From: PWQG01 sp051747985
Lineage (GTDB): Bacteria; Pseudomonadota; Gammaproteobacteria; Pseudomonadales; Pseudohongiellaceae
Direction: 5' to 3'
DNA length: 5,777 nucleotides
NCBI GenBank assembly: GCA_051747985.1
Contig: JBNJGU010000185.1
Location: forward strand, 1-5,777
The position numbers and the translations under genes are program-made. Below, piece by piece: positions 1-5,777 of this stretch (positions are counted from its first letter, which is position 1; every line of letters begins with the position of its first letter). The notes below the pieces were generated by a model. The model saw only the letters and a list, made by a program, of their open reading frames with translations. It did not search any database and was not told the origin of the DNA.

Positions 1-164
1 AGGACTGGCCGAATGGGGAAATGACCCCGCTGTTTCAGGCCGTGGTGGAGGCGACTGAAGAGGCGATCTACAACGCCCTGTTCAAGGCCAGTGACATCAC
101 GGGAATCAACGGAGACCGGTACCCGTCCCTGCCTGTAGAGACCGTACTGCAACGGCTGGACTGA
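1..164 (+). CDS. P1/DmpA family (S58) aminopeptidase, C-terminal fragment
   Basis: Only the last 53 full codons are present, read in the frame starting at base 3 and ending at TGA 162-164. The translation contains MTPLFQAVVEATEEAIYNAL, followed by FKASDITGINGDRYPSLP. This matches the characteristic C-terminal end of DmpA/P1-type N-terminal-nucleophile peptidases (a 'F-A-ATEEAI-NAL' helix, then a 'tGrdGhr-PaLP' tail). In this family an inactive precursor self-cleaves before a Ser that becomes the N-terminal nucleophile; that site lies upstream of the window, so activity cannot be judged. Family members release N-terminal residues from small peptides, amides or beta-peptides. The tail looks intact, with a normal-looking end after the PSLP segment. 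Only five bases separate its stop from the next start, so it is probably transcribed with the cyclase gene. Family assignment is from memory of the conserved tail, not from an alignment. Confidence 0.8.
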   Translation, partial: DWPNGEMTPLFQAVVEATEEAIYNALFKASDITGINGDRYPSLPVETVLQRLD

Positions 165-169
165 CATCG

Positions 170-2056
170 ATGAATACTCGCGGACCCTCACTGGCGCGCA
201 GCCTCCAACGGCGCATTCTGCTGGTCGCCAGCCTTACTGTCCTTGCGCTGAGCGGCCTGACATTCGTGTTCGTGCAATCCGATACACGCGCAAGAACCCT
301 CTCCACATTGAGCGAGTGGGTGCGCGAGCGGGCGCGCTTCGAAAACGACCTGTTTGCACTGGCCGAGGAGAACCTGGAGCAGTTTGCCGACACGTACCGT
401 CACCGCTATACCACCGCCCCGGCGGTGACGCCGGAACGGTTCTGGTCACTGTACGAGCGGGACGCTGATGGTGCCGTGCGAATGCGGACCACCTGGTACG
501 AAGGCGCATGGAGCCCCGATGGCGATTACTACCAGCATGTCAGCAGCTTTATCGGCAACAACCAGCCGGTGACCGATCCGGATCTGCAACGCCGGCTGGT
601 GCTGGCGGCGGAGTTGCTGGCGGAAGGAGGCGCCGGCTGGATCAGCCGCTTTGCCAACGTCCATGCCACATTTCCAGAGAACGCCATCGTCATCTACTGG
701 CCGGGCACCCCGTGGGGGCGGCAGGCCGATGCCGGCCTGCGCATGAACGAACTGGGCGTCGTGCGCTCGACGCTGCAGTCGGAGAACCCCGAACGGGAGC
801 CGGTCTGGACCGGCCTGTACTATGATGCCACCGCCGGGGAATGGATGATCACCTACCAGCGCCCCGTGGACCTGGACGGCAGGCACCTGATCAATCCCAG
901 CCATGATGTGCCGCTGACCGGCATGATGGAACGCCTGGTCGAGGAGGTGCCGGAGGGTGGACACAATTTCATCATCCGCGACGACGGCTACCTGGTGGCG
1001 CATCCCTCTCCGCCGGGCGCCGAGCAGGAGTTGCTTGGACAACTGTCGCTGGAGGAGATCGACAACCCGGCGATCGCCCGGGCGTACCGGTTGATCCGCG
1101 AGCAGACCGACGGGCAGCCGGGAGGGGGTGACATCATCCATGACGAAGTCGGCGATGCCTATCTGGCGGTAAGTCGGCTGACCGGCCCCGACTGGTGGCT
1201 TGTCACCGTCTACCCCGAGCGCCCGATCCGGGAGGCGGCGGGCACCGCCGCGGCATTCGTGCTCTTCTCCGGGGTGGCCCTGCTGGTCCTTCTCACCTAC
1301 CTGATCGCCCGTGTGCTGCAGCGCGACGCGGAAAAGCCCATGGCGCAATTGCGGGAAGCCGCGATCGCCATCCAGGATGAGCGGCATGCCGAGGTGGCCT
1401 CCGGCCGTCTGCCTCTGCCCGAGCAGCTCGACAACGAGGTGGGGCTGTTGGCCCGCACATTCCGGACCATGGCGCACAGCATCGACAAGGCGCGGGGCCG
1501 GTTGGAATCACTGGTCCAGGAGCGCACCGGGCAACTGGAGGAGGCCAACGCGCGTCTGCGTTCGCTGAGTCTGCTGGATGGCCTGCTCGGTATCCATAAC
1601 CGCAGGGCCTTCGACCGGGATCTTGATGCCGTTTTCCGCGAGGCCTGCGCCGGACGGGGTCATTTCCAGTTGCTGTTGATCGACGTGGACTGGTTCAAAC
1701 GGTTCAATGATACCTACGGTCACCTGCGGGGCGATGAGGCACTGATCCGTCTCGCCGGGTGCATTCAGGACAGCATCCGCGATACGGACCGTGTATATCG
1801 TTACGGGGGGGAAGAACTGGCGGTCCTGCTGAGTCAGCCTGATGAGCGCGAGGCCGTTGCCGCGGCTGAAAGAATCCTGGCGGAGATCCGCCACCTGCGG
1901 ATCCCTTTCCCCGAATCGGAGGCGGGAATCATGACGGTCAGTGCCGGACTGGCAGGTTACTCCGCCGCGCATGGCAGCCCCGAGGATCTGATCCGGGAGG
2001 CGGACCGGTTGCTGTACCGGGCGAAGACGGGCGGACGGGACCGGTTATGCAGCTGA
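170..2056 (+). CDS. Membrane diguanylate cyclase: dCache-like sensor, HAMP-like linker, GGDEF domain (GGEEL variant)
   Basis: A 628-residue sensor enzyme predicted to make cyclic di-GMP from two GTP at the inner membrane. Order of parts: short basic N terminus; membrane helix about 14-36; periplasmic region about 37-355, ending in DWWLVTVYPERPI, typical of the last strand of double-Cache domains (WTGLYYDATAGEWMITYQRPV at 213-233 is also Cache-like); second membrane helix about 358-382; HAMP-like segment to about 440; coiled coil about 440-467; GGDEF domain about 470-625. Visible catalytic features are DVDWFKRFNDTYGH (metal Asp505, base-contacting Asn513), GDEAL (Asp522), the signature GGEEL at 546-550 instead of GGDEF/GGEEF, and the closing ADRLLYRAKTGGRDRL. 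An RxxD inhibitory site (RDTD, 537-540) sits five residues before the signature, as in product-inhibited cyclases. The usual DxLTGLxNRR entry motif reads DGLLGIHNRR. ATG 170 is the first start after the peptidase stop; the Shine-Dalgarno is weak, so translation is probably coupled. The ligand is unknown. Confidence 0.9.
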   Translation: MNTRGPSLARSLQRRILLVASLTVLALSGLTFVFVQSDTRARTLSTLSEWVRERARFENDLFALAEENLEQFADTYRHRYTTAPAVTPERFWSLYERDADGAVRMRTTWYEGAWSPDGDYYQHVSSFIGNNQPVTDPDLQRRLVLAAELLAEGGAGWISRFANVHATFPENAIVIYWPGTPWGRQADAGLRMNELGVVRSTLQSENPEREPVWTGLYYDATAGEWMITYQRPVDLDGRHLINPSHDVPLTGMMERLVEEVPEGGHNFIIRDDGYLVAHPSPPGAEQELLGQLSLEEIDNPAIARAYRLIREQTDGQPGGGDIIHDEVGDAYLAVSRLTGPDWWLVTVYPERPIREAAGTAAAFVLFSGVALLVLLTYLIARVLQRDAEKPMAQLREAAIAIQDERHAEVASGRLPLPEQLDNEVGLLARTFRTMAHSIDKARGRLESLVQERTGQLEEANARLRSLSLLDGLLGIHNRRAFDRDLDAVFREACAGRGHFQLLLIDVDWFKRFNDTYGHLRGDEALIRLAGCIQDSIRDTDRVYRYGGEELAVLLSQPDEREAVAAAERILAEIRHLRIPFPESEAGIMTVSAGLAGYSAAHGSPEDLIREADRLLYRAKTGGRDRLCS

Positions 2057-2072
2057 TACCCACATTCTTGCC

Positions 2073-2078
2073 AGGAGT
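2073..2078 (+). promoter_or_regulatory. Ribosome binding site of the methyltransferase gene
   Basis: AGGAGT lies in the 27-base gap after the cyclase stop, five bases before ATG 2084. It is a strong Shine-Dalgarno match at suitable spacing and fixes the methyltransferase start. It implies independent translation initiation, although the gene may share a transcript with the cyclase. Confidence 0.8.
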
Positions 2079-2083
2079 CACAG

Positions 2084-2707
2084 ATGAGCCTGTATAGCGA
2101 ACGGATCCTTCCGCACCTGATCGACCGGGCCTGCAGCCTGGGGCAGGTGATGAAGCGCCGCAGCCAGATCGTACCCCGCGCCCGGGGCCGTGTACTGGAG
2201 GTCGGCATGGGGTCGGGTATCAATCTGCCCCTCTATGATCCGAACCGTGTGGAGCTTGTGTACGGACTGGAACCGTCAGCCGGCATGCGCCGCAAGGCAC
2301 AGCCGGCGCTGGAGCGATCTCCGGTTGCGGTGGAGTGGCTGGATCTGCCCGGAGAAGAGGTGCCGCTGGACGATGATTCCGTGGACACCGTGCTGCTCAC
2401 GTTCACATTGTGCACCATCCCGGACTGGCGCCGGGCGCTGCAGCAGATGCAGCGGGTATTGAAGCCCGGCGGACAGTTGCTTTTCGTGGAACACGGGCGT
2501 TCACCAGAGCCGCGGATAAGCCGCTGGCAACAGCGTATCACCCCGGTCTGGAAGCCCCTGGCAGGCGGATGCCACCTGGATCGGCCGATTGATCGAATGA
2601 TCCGGGAGGGCGGATTCGATATAACAGAACTGGAAGCGGACTATCTGCCCCGCGCTCCGCGGATCGCGGCCTGGATCTATCAGGGTTGTGCCGTTCACCG
2701 GACCTGA
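2084..2707 (+). CDS. Class I SAM-dependent methyltransferase (UbiE/METTL7-like)
   Basis: A 207-residue soluble protein with a complete Rossmann-type methyltransferase core. SAM-binding motif I is VLEVGMGSGIN at 37-47. An acidic residue follows at the end of strand 2 (GLEPS, Glu63). A motif II/III region follows: DDDSVDTVLLTFTLCTIPDW, then ALQQMQRVLKPGGQLLFVEHG at about 118-138. The C-terminal part, with HGRSPEP..RWQQRITPVWKPLAGGCHLDRPI (about 137-169), resembles a bacterial family related to eukaryotic METTL7/TMT1 proteins, some of which methylate small thiols; it also resembles UbiE-type enzymes. The methyl acceptor cannot be deduced. No signal peptide or membrane helix is evident, so it should be cytoplasmic. 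The start is set by AGGAGT upstream. Its last three codons and stop overlap the end of the convergent cytochrome gene. Length is usual for this small family and no key motif appears missing. Confidence 0.88.
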   Translation: MSLYSERILPHLIDRACSLGQVMKRRSQIVPRARGRVLEVGMGSGINLPLYDPNRVELVYGLEPSAGMRRKAQPALERSPVAVEWLDLPGEEVPLDDDSVDTVLLTFTLCTIPDWRRALQQMQRVLKPGGQLLFVEHGRSPEPRISRWQQRITPVWKPLAGGCHLDRPIDRMIREGGFDITELEADYLPRAPRIAAWIYQGCAVHRT

Positions 2708-3147
2708 TGGCAGGTGATGCAGCCACCCGTCACCCGGCCTGCCATATAGTACTCGGGAGGATTGCGCTCCGCCGCCGTGCGAGCCCGAGCAACAGTATCG
2801 AGGAAGCTGGCCATCTCGCCGCGAAGGGAGGTATGACTGGTGCTCATTTCATCCTCGCGCAGTTCACTGGCGATGCGCTCGATCTCACCCAGGTTCCGGA
2901 TGACCTCCTCTTGAGTAAAAGGATCGTCCTCCGTCTCCCGCATGCGTAGCTCCAGGTCAAGTTCCTGCAGCGCGAAGGCGAGCCGGTGCATCTCCGTGCG
3001 GAACTCGATACCCTCGGCGTACTCGAAGGGCGGCGGCTCGGTGGTGTCAGGGGCCCCGGTGCCGCTGCTGTTGCAGCCGGAAAGCCAGGCCAGGGCGAGC
3101 AATGTACACAGCACCTGGCCCGGGCTTTGACTGTGGCGGATTCTCAT
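2695..3147 (-). CDS. Lipoprotein monohaem cytochrome c, class II (c'-like), C-terminal CxxCH
   Basis: A 150-residue protein starting at ATG 3147 behind a good Shine-Dalgarno. The N terminus (MRIRHSQSPGQVLCTLLALAW) is a basic then hydrophobic signal, ending in the lipobox LSGC with Cys25 as the lipidated residue. Asn at +2 is not the inner-membrane retention Asp, so outer-membrane anchoring is likely. A Pro/Thr-rich linker (about 27-42) follows. Then come mainly helical stretches at about 46-72, 77-99, 107-127 and 129-148. The single haem motif CITCH at 143-147 is only three residues from the end. This matches the four-helix class II cytochromes (c', c556 type), where CxxCH closes the last helix; His147 would be the proximal ligand. 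Met53 or His54 in the first helix could be the distal ligand, which is inference. Likely role: periplasmic electron transfer or redox/gas binding. The reading frame continues upstream to about 4161 only by chance, opposite the hydrolase gene. Confidence 0.85.
   Translation of the reverse strand: MRIRHSQSPGQVLCTLLALAWLSGCNSSGTGAPDTTEPPPFEYAEGIEFRTEMHRLAFALQELDLELRMRETEDDPFTQEEVIRNLGEIERIASELREDEMSTSHTSLRGEMASFLDTVARARTAAERNPPEYYMAGRVTGGCITCHQVR
2707..2745. repeat. 8-bp inverted repeat at the convergent gene ends
   Basis: ATGGCAGG (2707-2714) and CCTGCCAT (2738-2745) are perfect inverted copies separated by 23 bases. The loop could add a partly paired inner stem (GGTGATG with CGTCACC, one mismatch), in competition with the outer one. 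It begins at the last base of the methyltransferase stop codon, so a hairpin would sit just after that gene. There is no T-run on either side, so a classical intrinsic terminator is not supported. The left arm also encodes part of the haem motif on the minus strand, so the match may be chance. Confidence 0.3.
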
Positions 3148-3154
3148 TATCGGA

Positions 3155-3160
3155 ACTCCT
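3155..3160 (-). promoter_or_regulatory. Ribosome binding site of the cytochrome gene
   Basis: Read on the minus strand, AGGAGT lies seven bases upstream of ATG 3147. It has the same core as the site before the methyltransferase. It decides the start at 3147 over the many in-frame upstream starts, and agrees with the signal peptide and lipobox that follow. Confidence 0.8.
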
Positions 3161-3221
3161 GATCGTGAAACGGCAATGCTGCCATGGCGGGCGGACCTTG
3201 TCACAGAGTAAAAAATCCAGC

Positions 3222-3249
3222 AGTGTATTTCTAGGTGCCCTCTACTCAA
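3222..3249 (-). promoter_or_regulatory. Possible sigma-70 promoter for the cytochrome gene
   Basis: On the minus strand TTGAGT (plus coordinates 3244-3249) and TACACT (3222-3227) are separated by 16 bases. Each matches the -35 and -10 consensus at four of six positions. This would give a 5' leader of roughly 65-70 bases before ATG 3147. Such matches occur by chance in AT-rich DNA, so this is only a candidate. Confidence 0.25.
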
Positions 3250-3302
3250 ATTCCATTTATTCTGGCACTTTTCCACATCGACAGGCTTTGGATAACAATA
3301 AT

Positions 3303-3306
3303 GAGG
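3303..3306 (+). promoter_or_regulatory. Likely ribosome binding site of the SGNH hydrolase gene
   Basis: GAGG lies nine bases before ATG 3316 and is the only Shine-Dalgarno-like sequence near the candidate starts. It supports ATG 3316 over ATG 3301 and GTG 3235, neither of which has a purine-rich site at suitable distance. Confidence 0.45.
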
Positions 3307-3315
3307 CAAGTAACG

Positions 3316-4245
3316 ATGATTCGCACACTCCCCAAGATCGCCATGCTGGCCCTGCTGCTTGGCCCCCTCAACGCCCTGGCGGACACCAGCGTCCTGTTCA
3401 TCGGCAACAGTTTTACCTACGGGTACGGTTCCGCCGCCCGCTTCTACCGGGCGGATACCGTGACCGACCTGAACAACGAAGGTATCGGCGGGGTACCGGC
3501 CCTGTTCAAGTCCTTCGCCGACCAGGCGGGCCTGGACTACGATGTCTACCTGGAAACCCGCGGTGGCAGCAATATCGATTTCCACCTGGAGAACAAGCTC
3601 GGCGTCATTGGCCGCCGGCCGTGGGACCAGGTGGTGATGCACGGCTACAGCACCCTGGATGCCGACGACCCGGGCAATCCCCACAAGCTGGTGGCCAGCA
3701 CGGCGGAAATGAGCGAGTTCCTGCGTAGCAAGAACCCCGAAGTCGATGTCTATCTGACCGCGACCTGGTCCCGCGCCGATCAGACGTATCAGACCGACCG
3801 CCCCTGGAGTGGCGAACCCATCGAACAGATGGCGCTGGATGTCCGCGCCGGTTACGACCTGGCCTCGGAAGCGGAGGGCGTGGCCGCCGTCAACCCGGTT
3901 GGCGAAGCCTGGAACCGCGCCATGGAGCTGGGCATCGCCGACCCGAATCCCTATGACGGCATCGAGCCGGGCAAGGTCAACCTGTGGTCCTGGGACCACT
4001 ACCATGCCAGCAATTACGGCTACTACCTGGAAGCCCTGGTGGTGTTCGGCAACCTCACCGGGCGCGATCCGCGTTCGCTCGGTGAAAACGAATGCTCGGG
4101 CTACGAGCTGGGCATGGCCCGCAATGAAGTGGCGATGCTGCAGCAGGCGGCGTTTGATCAACTGGCCAGTGAGGGCAGGGTAGAGGCGGATCCGCTGGAG
4201 TTGCCGACGGCGGTCAATCCGGAGCGGTGTGTTTCCGGGCGGTAG
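3316..4245 (+). CDS. Secreted SGNH/GDSL-like hydrolase
   Basis: A 309-residue protein from ATG 3316, predicted to be exported. The N terminus MIRTLPKIAMLALLLGPLNALA is a Sec signal peptide with an ALA-D cleavage site after residue 22, which is why 3316 is preferred; ATG 3301 would add five residues. The mature protein opens with SVLFIGNSFTYG, an SGNH block I with nucleophile Ser32. GGSN at 83-86 is a candidate for the block II glycine region, and WDQVVMHGYST (103-113) falls where SGNH proteins carry the block III strand, but without an obvious GxND. WDHYHAS near 226-232 gives the block V Asp-x-x-His pair, Asp227 and His230. Family members are esterases, lipases or carbohydrate deacetylases; the substrate here is unknown. 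Cys260 and Cys305 might form a disulfide. The ABC exporter begins two bases after the stop, so the two are probably co-expressed. The fold is fairly certain; the exact subfamily is not. Confidence 0.83.
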   Translation: MIRTLPKIAMLALLLGPLNALADTSVLFIGNSFTYGYGSAARFYRADTVTDLNNEGIGGVPALFKSFADQAGLDYDVYLETRGGSNIDFHLENKLGVIGRRPWDQVVMHGYSTLDADDPGNPHKLVASTAEMSEFLRSKNPEVDVYLTATWSRADQTYQTDRPWSGEPIEQMALDVRAGYDLASEAEGVAAVNPVGEAWNRAMELGIADPNPYDGIEPGKVNLWSWDHYHASNYGYYLEALVVFGNLTGRDPRSLGENECSGYELGMARNEVAMLQQAAFDQLASEGRVEADPLELPTAVNPERCVSGR

Positions 4246-4247
4246 AG

Positions 4248-5777
4248 ATGGCTTCCCCCGCGCGTCTGGACAGCCTGCTGCAGGCTGCCCGGTTTGTCCG
4301 CCCGTATCGCTGGCCCCTGGCCGCGGCGCTCGTTGCCTTGCTGTTCACGGCGGCCGTAACCCTCATGCTGGTGCAGTACGTCCGCATCATCATTGATTCC
4401 GGGTTCGCCAGTGGTTCCCCACAGGCACTCAGCGGCGCGGTGGGAGGTTTCATTGCGGTGGCGGTCCTGCAAGCCCTGGGCACCTTTGCACGCTTTTACT
4501 GGGTCTCCTGGCTCGGCGAGCGTGTGACAGCGGACATCCGCAAGGCCGTATACGCGCATCTGCTTTACCTGCATCCGGCCTGGTTCGAGGAAAACCTCAG
4601 TGGCGAGATCCAGTCGCGGATCACCACGGACACCACGTTATTGCAGACGGTCATCGGTTCCTCCGCCTCGATTGCGCTGCGCAATACGCTGTTGCTGCTG
4701 GGAGGGGTGATTTTCCTGATCATCACCAATCCGCGACTCAGCGCCATCGTGCTGTCCTGCATACCCCTGGTCATTCTTCCTGTTCTGTATTTCGGACGCC
4801 GCGTACGTGCCTTCTCGCGGCGTACCCAGGATCGTATTGCCCATGTCGGTGCCTATGTCGGAGAGAGTCTGCAGCAGATCCGTACAGTCCAGGCCTACAA
4901 TCACCAGGCAGAGGATGAACGGCAGTTTGCCGGCCATGTGGAAGAAGCCTTTGCCATGGCGAAGCGTCAGATCCGGGCCCGCTCCCTGCTCATCGCCCTG
5001 GTATTGATACTGGTGTTCTCGGCGTTGGCGGCCATGATCTGGGTGGGTGGTCAGGATGTCATCAATGGACGCATGTCGGCCGGAGAATTGACAGCCTTTG
5101 CCATCTACGCGGTGATTGTGGCCTCGGCCGTGGGCGCCATCAGTCAGGTGATCGGTGATCTGCAGCGGGCCGCCGGTGCTACGGAGCGCCTGATGGAGCT
5201 GCTTGATGCCGAGAGCCTGATCGTGGCTCCGGCGCAACCTGCTGTGCTGCCAGACCCCGTGCGGGGCAACCTGCGCATCGAAAACCTGTGCTTCGCGTAC
5301 ACCAGCCAGCGGGAGCACCCGGCATTGCACGACCTCGACCTGGACGTGCCGGCGGGGAGCAGCCTGGCCCTGGTGGGGCCATCCGGGGCGGGAAAATCGA
5401 CGCTGTTTGATCTGTTGCTGCGTTTTCATGACCCGCAGGCGGGCCGGATTCTGCTCGATGGCATCGACATCCGCGAGCTCGACCCGCTCCTGCTGCGTGA
5501 ACAGTTCGCCCTGGTCAGCCAGAATCCGGCCATGTTCACTGGCACCGTGGCGGACAATATTCGTTATGGGCGACCTGATGCCGATGAGGCGGCGATCCGC
5601 GCCGCCGCCGATGCGGCCTACGCCAGTGAATTCATTGAAAAGCTGCCCGATGGCTTTGACAGCCACATGGGGGAAGCCGGCGTGCGCCTGTCCGGTGGTC
5701 AGAAACAGCGACTGGCCATTGCCCGGGCCATCCTGAAGGATCCGCGCATCCTGTTGCTTGATGAAGCCACCAGTGCG
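4248..5777 (+). CDS. MsbA-related ABC exporter (fused permease and ATPase), 3' end cut off by window
   Basis: The frame is open from ATG 4248 to the window end (510 codons, no stop). Full-length relatives have about 590-600 residues, so roughly 80-90 are missing. The transmembrane part has about six helices (near 22-45, 62-85, 143-160, 164-183, 245-268, 280-302), with cytosolic segments such as FARFYWVSWLGERVTADIRKAVYAHLL and SRITTDTTLLQTVIGSSASIALRN. These closely resemble the 'MsbA_rel' type of half-transporters. The ATPase shows an A-loop Tyr351, Walker A GPSGAGKST at 377-385, Q-loop Gln425, signature LSGGQ at 481-485 and Walker B ILLLDE with catalytic Glu506. The D-loop and switch His lie beyond the window. 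As a half-transporter it should act as a dimer, flipping or exporting a lipid or other amphipathic compound; the substrate is not known. No strong Shine-Dalgarno precedes ATG 4248, and the hydrolase stop is only two bases upstream, so translational coupling is likely. Confidence 0.92.
   Translation, partial: MASPARLDSLLQAARFVRPYRWPLAAALVALLFTAAVTLMLVQYVRIIIDSGFASGSPQALSGAVGGFIAVAVLQALGTFARFYWVSWLGERVTADIRKAVYAHLLYLHPAWFEENLSGEIQSRITTDTTLLQTVIGSSASIALRNTLLLLGGVIFLIITNPRLSAIVLSCIPLVILPVLYFGRRVRAFSRRTQDRIAHVGAYVGESLQQIRTVQAYNHQAEDERQFAGHVEEAFAMAKRQIRARSLLIALVLILVFSALAAMIWVGGQDVINGRMSAGELTAFAIYAVIVASAVGAISQVIGDLQRAAGATERLMELLDAESLIVAPAQPAVLPDPVRGNLRIENLCFAYTSQREHPALHDLDLDVPAGSSLALVGPSGAGKSTLFDLLLRFHDPQAGRILLDGIDIRELDPLLLREQFALVSQNPAMFTGTVADNIRYGRPDADEAAIRAAADAAYASEFIEKLPDGFDSHMGEAGVRLSGGQKQRLAIARAILKDPRILLLDEATSA

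Larger units (their letters stand above)
3148..3315. other. Divergent intergenic region, AT-richer than the flanking genes
   Basis: This 168-base gap separates the divergently transcribed cytochrome and hydrolase genes and must hold the promoters for both. The part from about 3205 to 3300 is clearly richer in A and T than any coding stretch here, with an A6 run at 3210-3215 and several T-rich patches. No palindromic operator, riboswitch-like structure or small gene stands out. A possible minus-strand promoter is listed separately; no plus-strand promoter is convincing. Confidence 0.7.

Noticed and set aside
446..1477. A 343-codon minus-strand open frame opposite the cyclase
   Set aside because: It is rich in Gln, His, Arg and Gly as expected for the antisense of high-GC coding DNA, shows no domain, and the plus-strand gene is certain.
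3198..3229. TTGTCA followed by TGTATT as a plus-strand promoter for the hydrolase
   Set aside because: The spacer would be 20 bases, too long for a normal sigma-70 promoter; shorter spacings give no -10-like hexamer.
3263..3278. TGGCAC resembling the -24 element of a sigma-54 promoter
   Set aside because: At the required spacing the -12 position reads CACAT instead of a TTGCA-like element, lacking the essential GC.
3290..3299. GGATAACAAT, identical to ten bases of the lac operator
   Set aside because: Only half of the operator is present, with no inverted partner. Chance in an AT-rich stretch is the simplest explanation. As a -10 element it would leave too short a leader for ATG 3316.
3235..3315. 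Upstream GTG 3235 or ATG 3301 as the start of the hydrolase
   Set aside because: Starting at 3235 would put a second, unrelated hydrophobic stretch ahead of a good signal peptide, within AT-rich intergenic DNA. ATG 3301 has no Shine-Dalgarno. ATG 3316 has GAGG upstream and a standard signal peptide.
2695..4161. A 488-codon minus-strand open frame starting inside the hydrolase gene and ending with the cytochrome
   Set aside because: The part upstream of 3147 lies opposite the well-supported hydrolase, has no recognisable domain, and crosses the AT-rich intergenic region. Shine-Dalgarno, signal peptide and lipobox all place the real start at 3147.
4638..5666. A 342-codon minus-strand open frame opposite the ABC exporter
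   Set aside because: It has antisense-type composition and no domain, and the exporter reads through the whole region with all its motifs.

Overview
The window looks like an ordinary chromosomal stretch from a GC-rich proteobacterium, most likely a gammaproteobacterium. The evidence is dense high-GC coding, a lipoprotein class II-type cytochrome c, an MsbA-related ABC exporter, and a Cache-HAMP-GGDEF signalling protein. This assignment is inference from gene families; nothing in the sequence fixes the genus. There are no RNA genes, mobile elements, CRISPR arrays or integration scars that I can see.

Layout. (1) Positions 1-164 are the 3' end of a DmpA/P1-type (S58) aminopeptidase gene. (2) Five bases later, at 170-2056, comes a membrane-bound diguanylate cyclase with a periplasmic double-Cache-like sensor, a HAMP-like linker, a short coiled coil and a GGDEF domain; its signature reads GGEEL and it keeps an RxxD inhibitory site. 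(3) At 2084-2707, behind a good Shine-Dalgarno, is a class I SAM-dependent methyltransferase. These three genes are co-directional and closely spaced and may form one transcript. (4) On the minus strand, 2695-3147, lies a small lipoprotein with a single CxxCH haem site at its extreme C terminus. It converges on the methyltransferase and the two genes overlap by 13 bases. (5) At 3148-3315 is a visibly AT-richer divergent intergenic region. (6) At 3316-4245 on the plus strand is a secreted SGNH/GDSL-like hydrolase. (7) Two bases after its stop, at 4248, begins an MsbA-related ABC exporter (transmembrane domain plus ATPase) that runs off the window end at residue 510, in the Walker B/D-loop region.

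How the genes may work together. The clearest functional pairing is the SGNH hydrolase with the ABC exporter: they almost touch and are probably co-translated, which suggests an envelope lipid or glycan role, but no substrate can be read from the sequence. The diguanylate cyclase probably turns a periplasmic chemical signal into cyclic di-GMP. The cytochrome is probably an outer-membrane-anchored periplasmic electron carrier or gas/redox sensor. I see no convincing undescribed multi-gene system here. The items most worth a second look are the variant cyclase signature, the convergent overlap through the haem-motif end, the C-terminal-haem lipoprotein, and the hydrolase-exporter pair.
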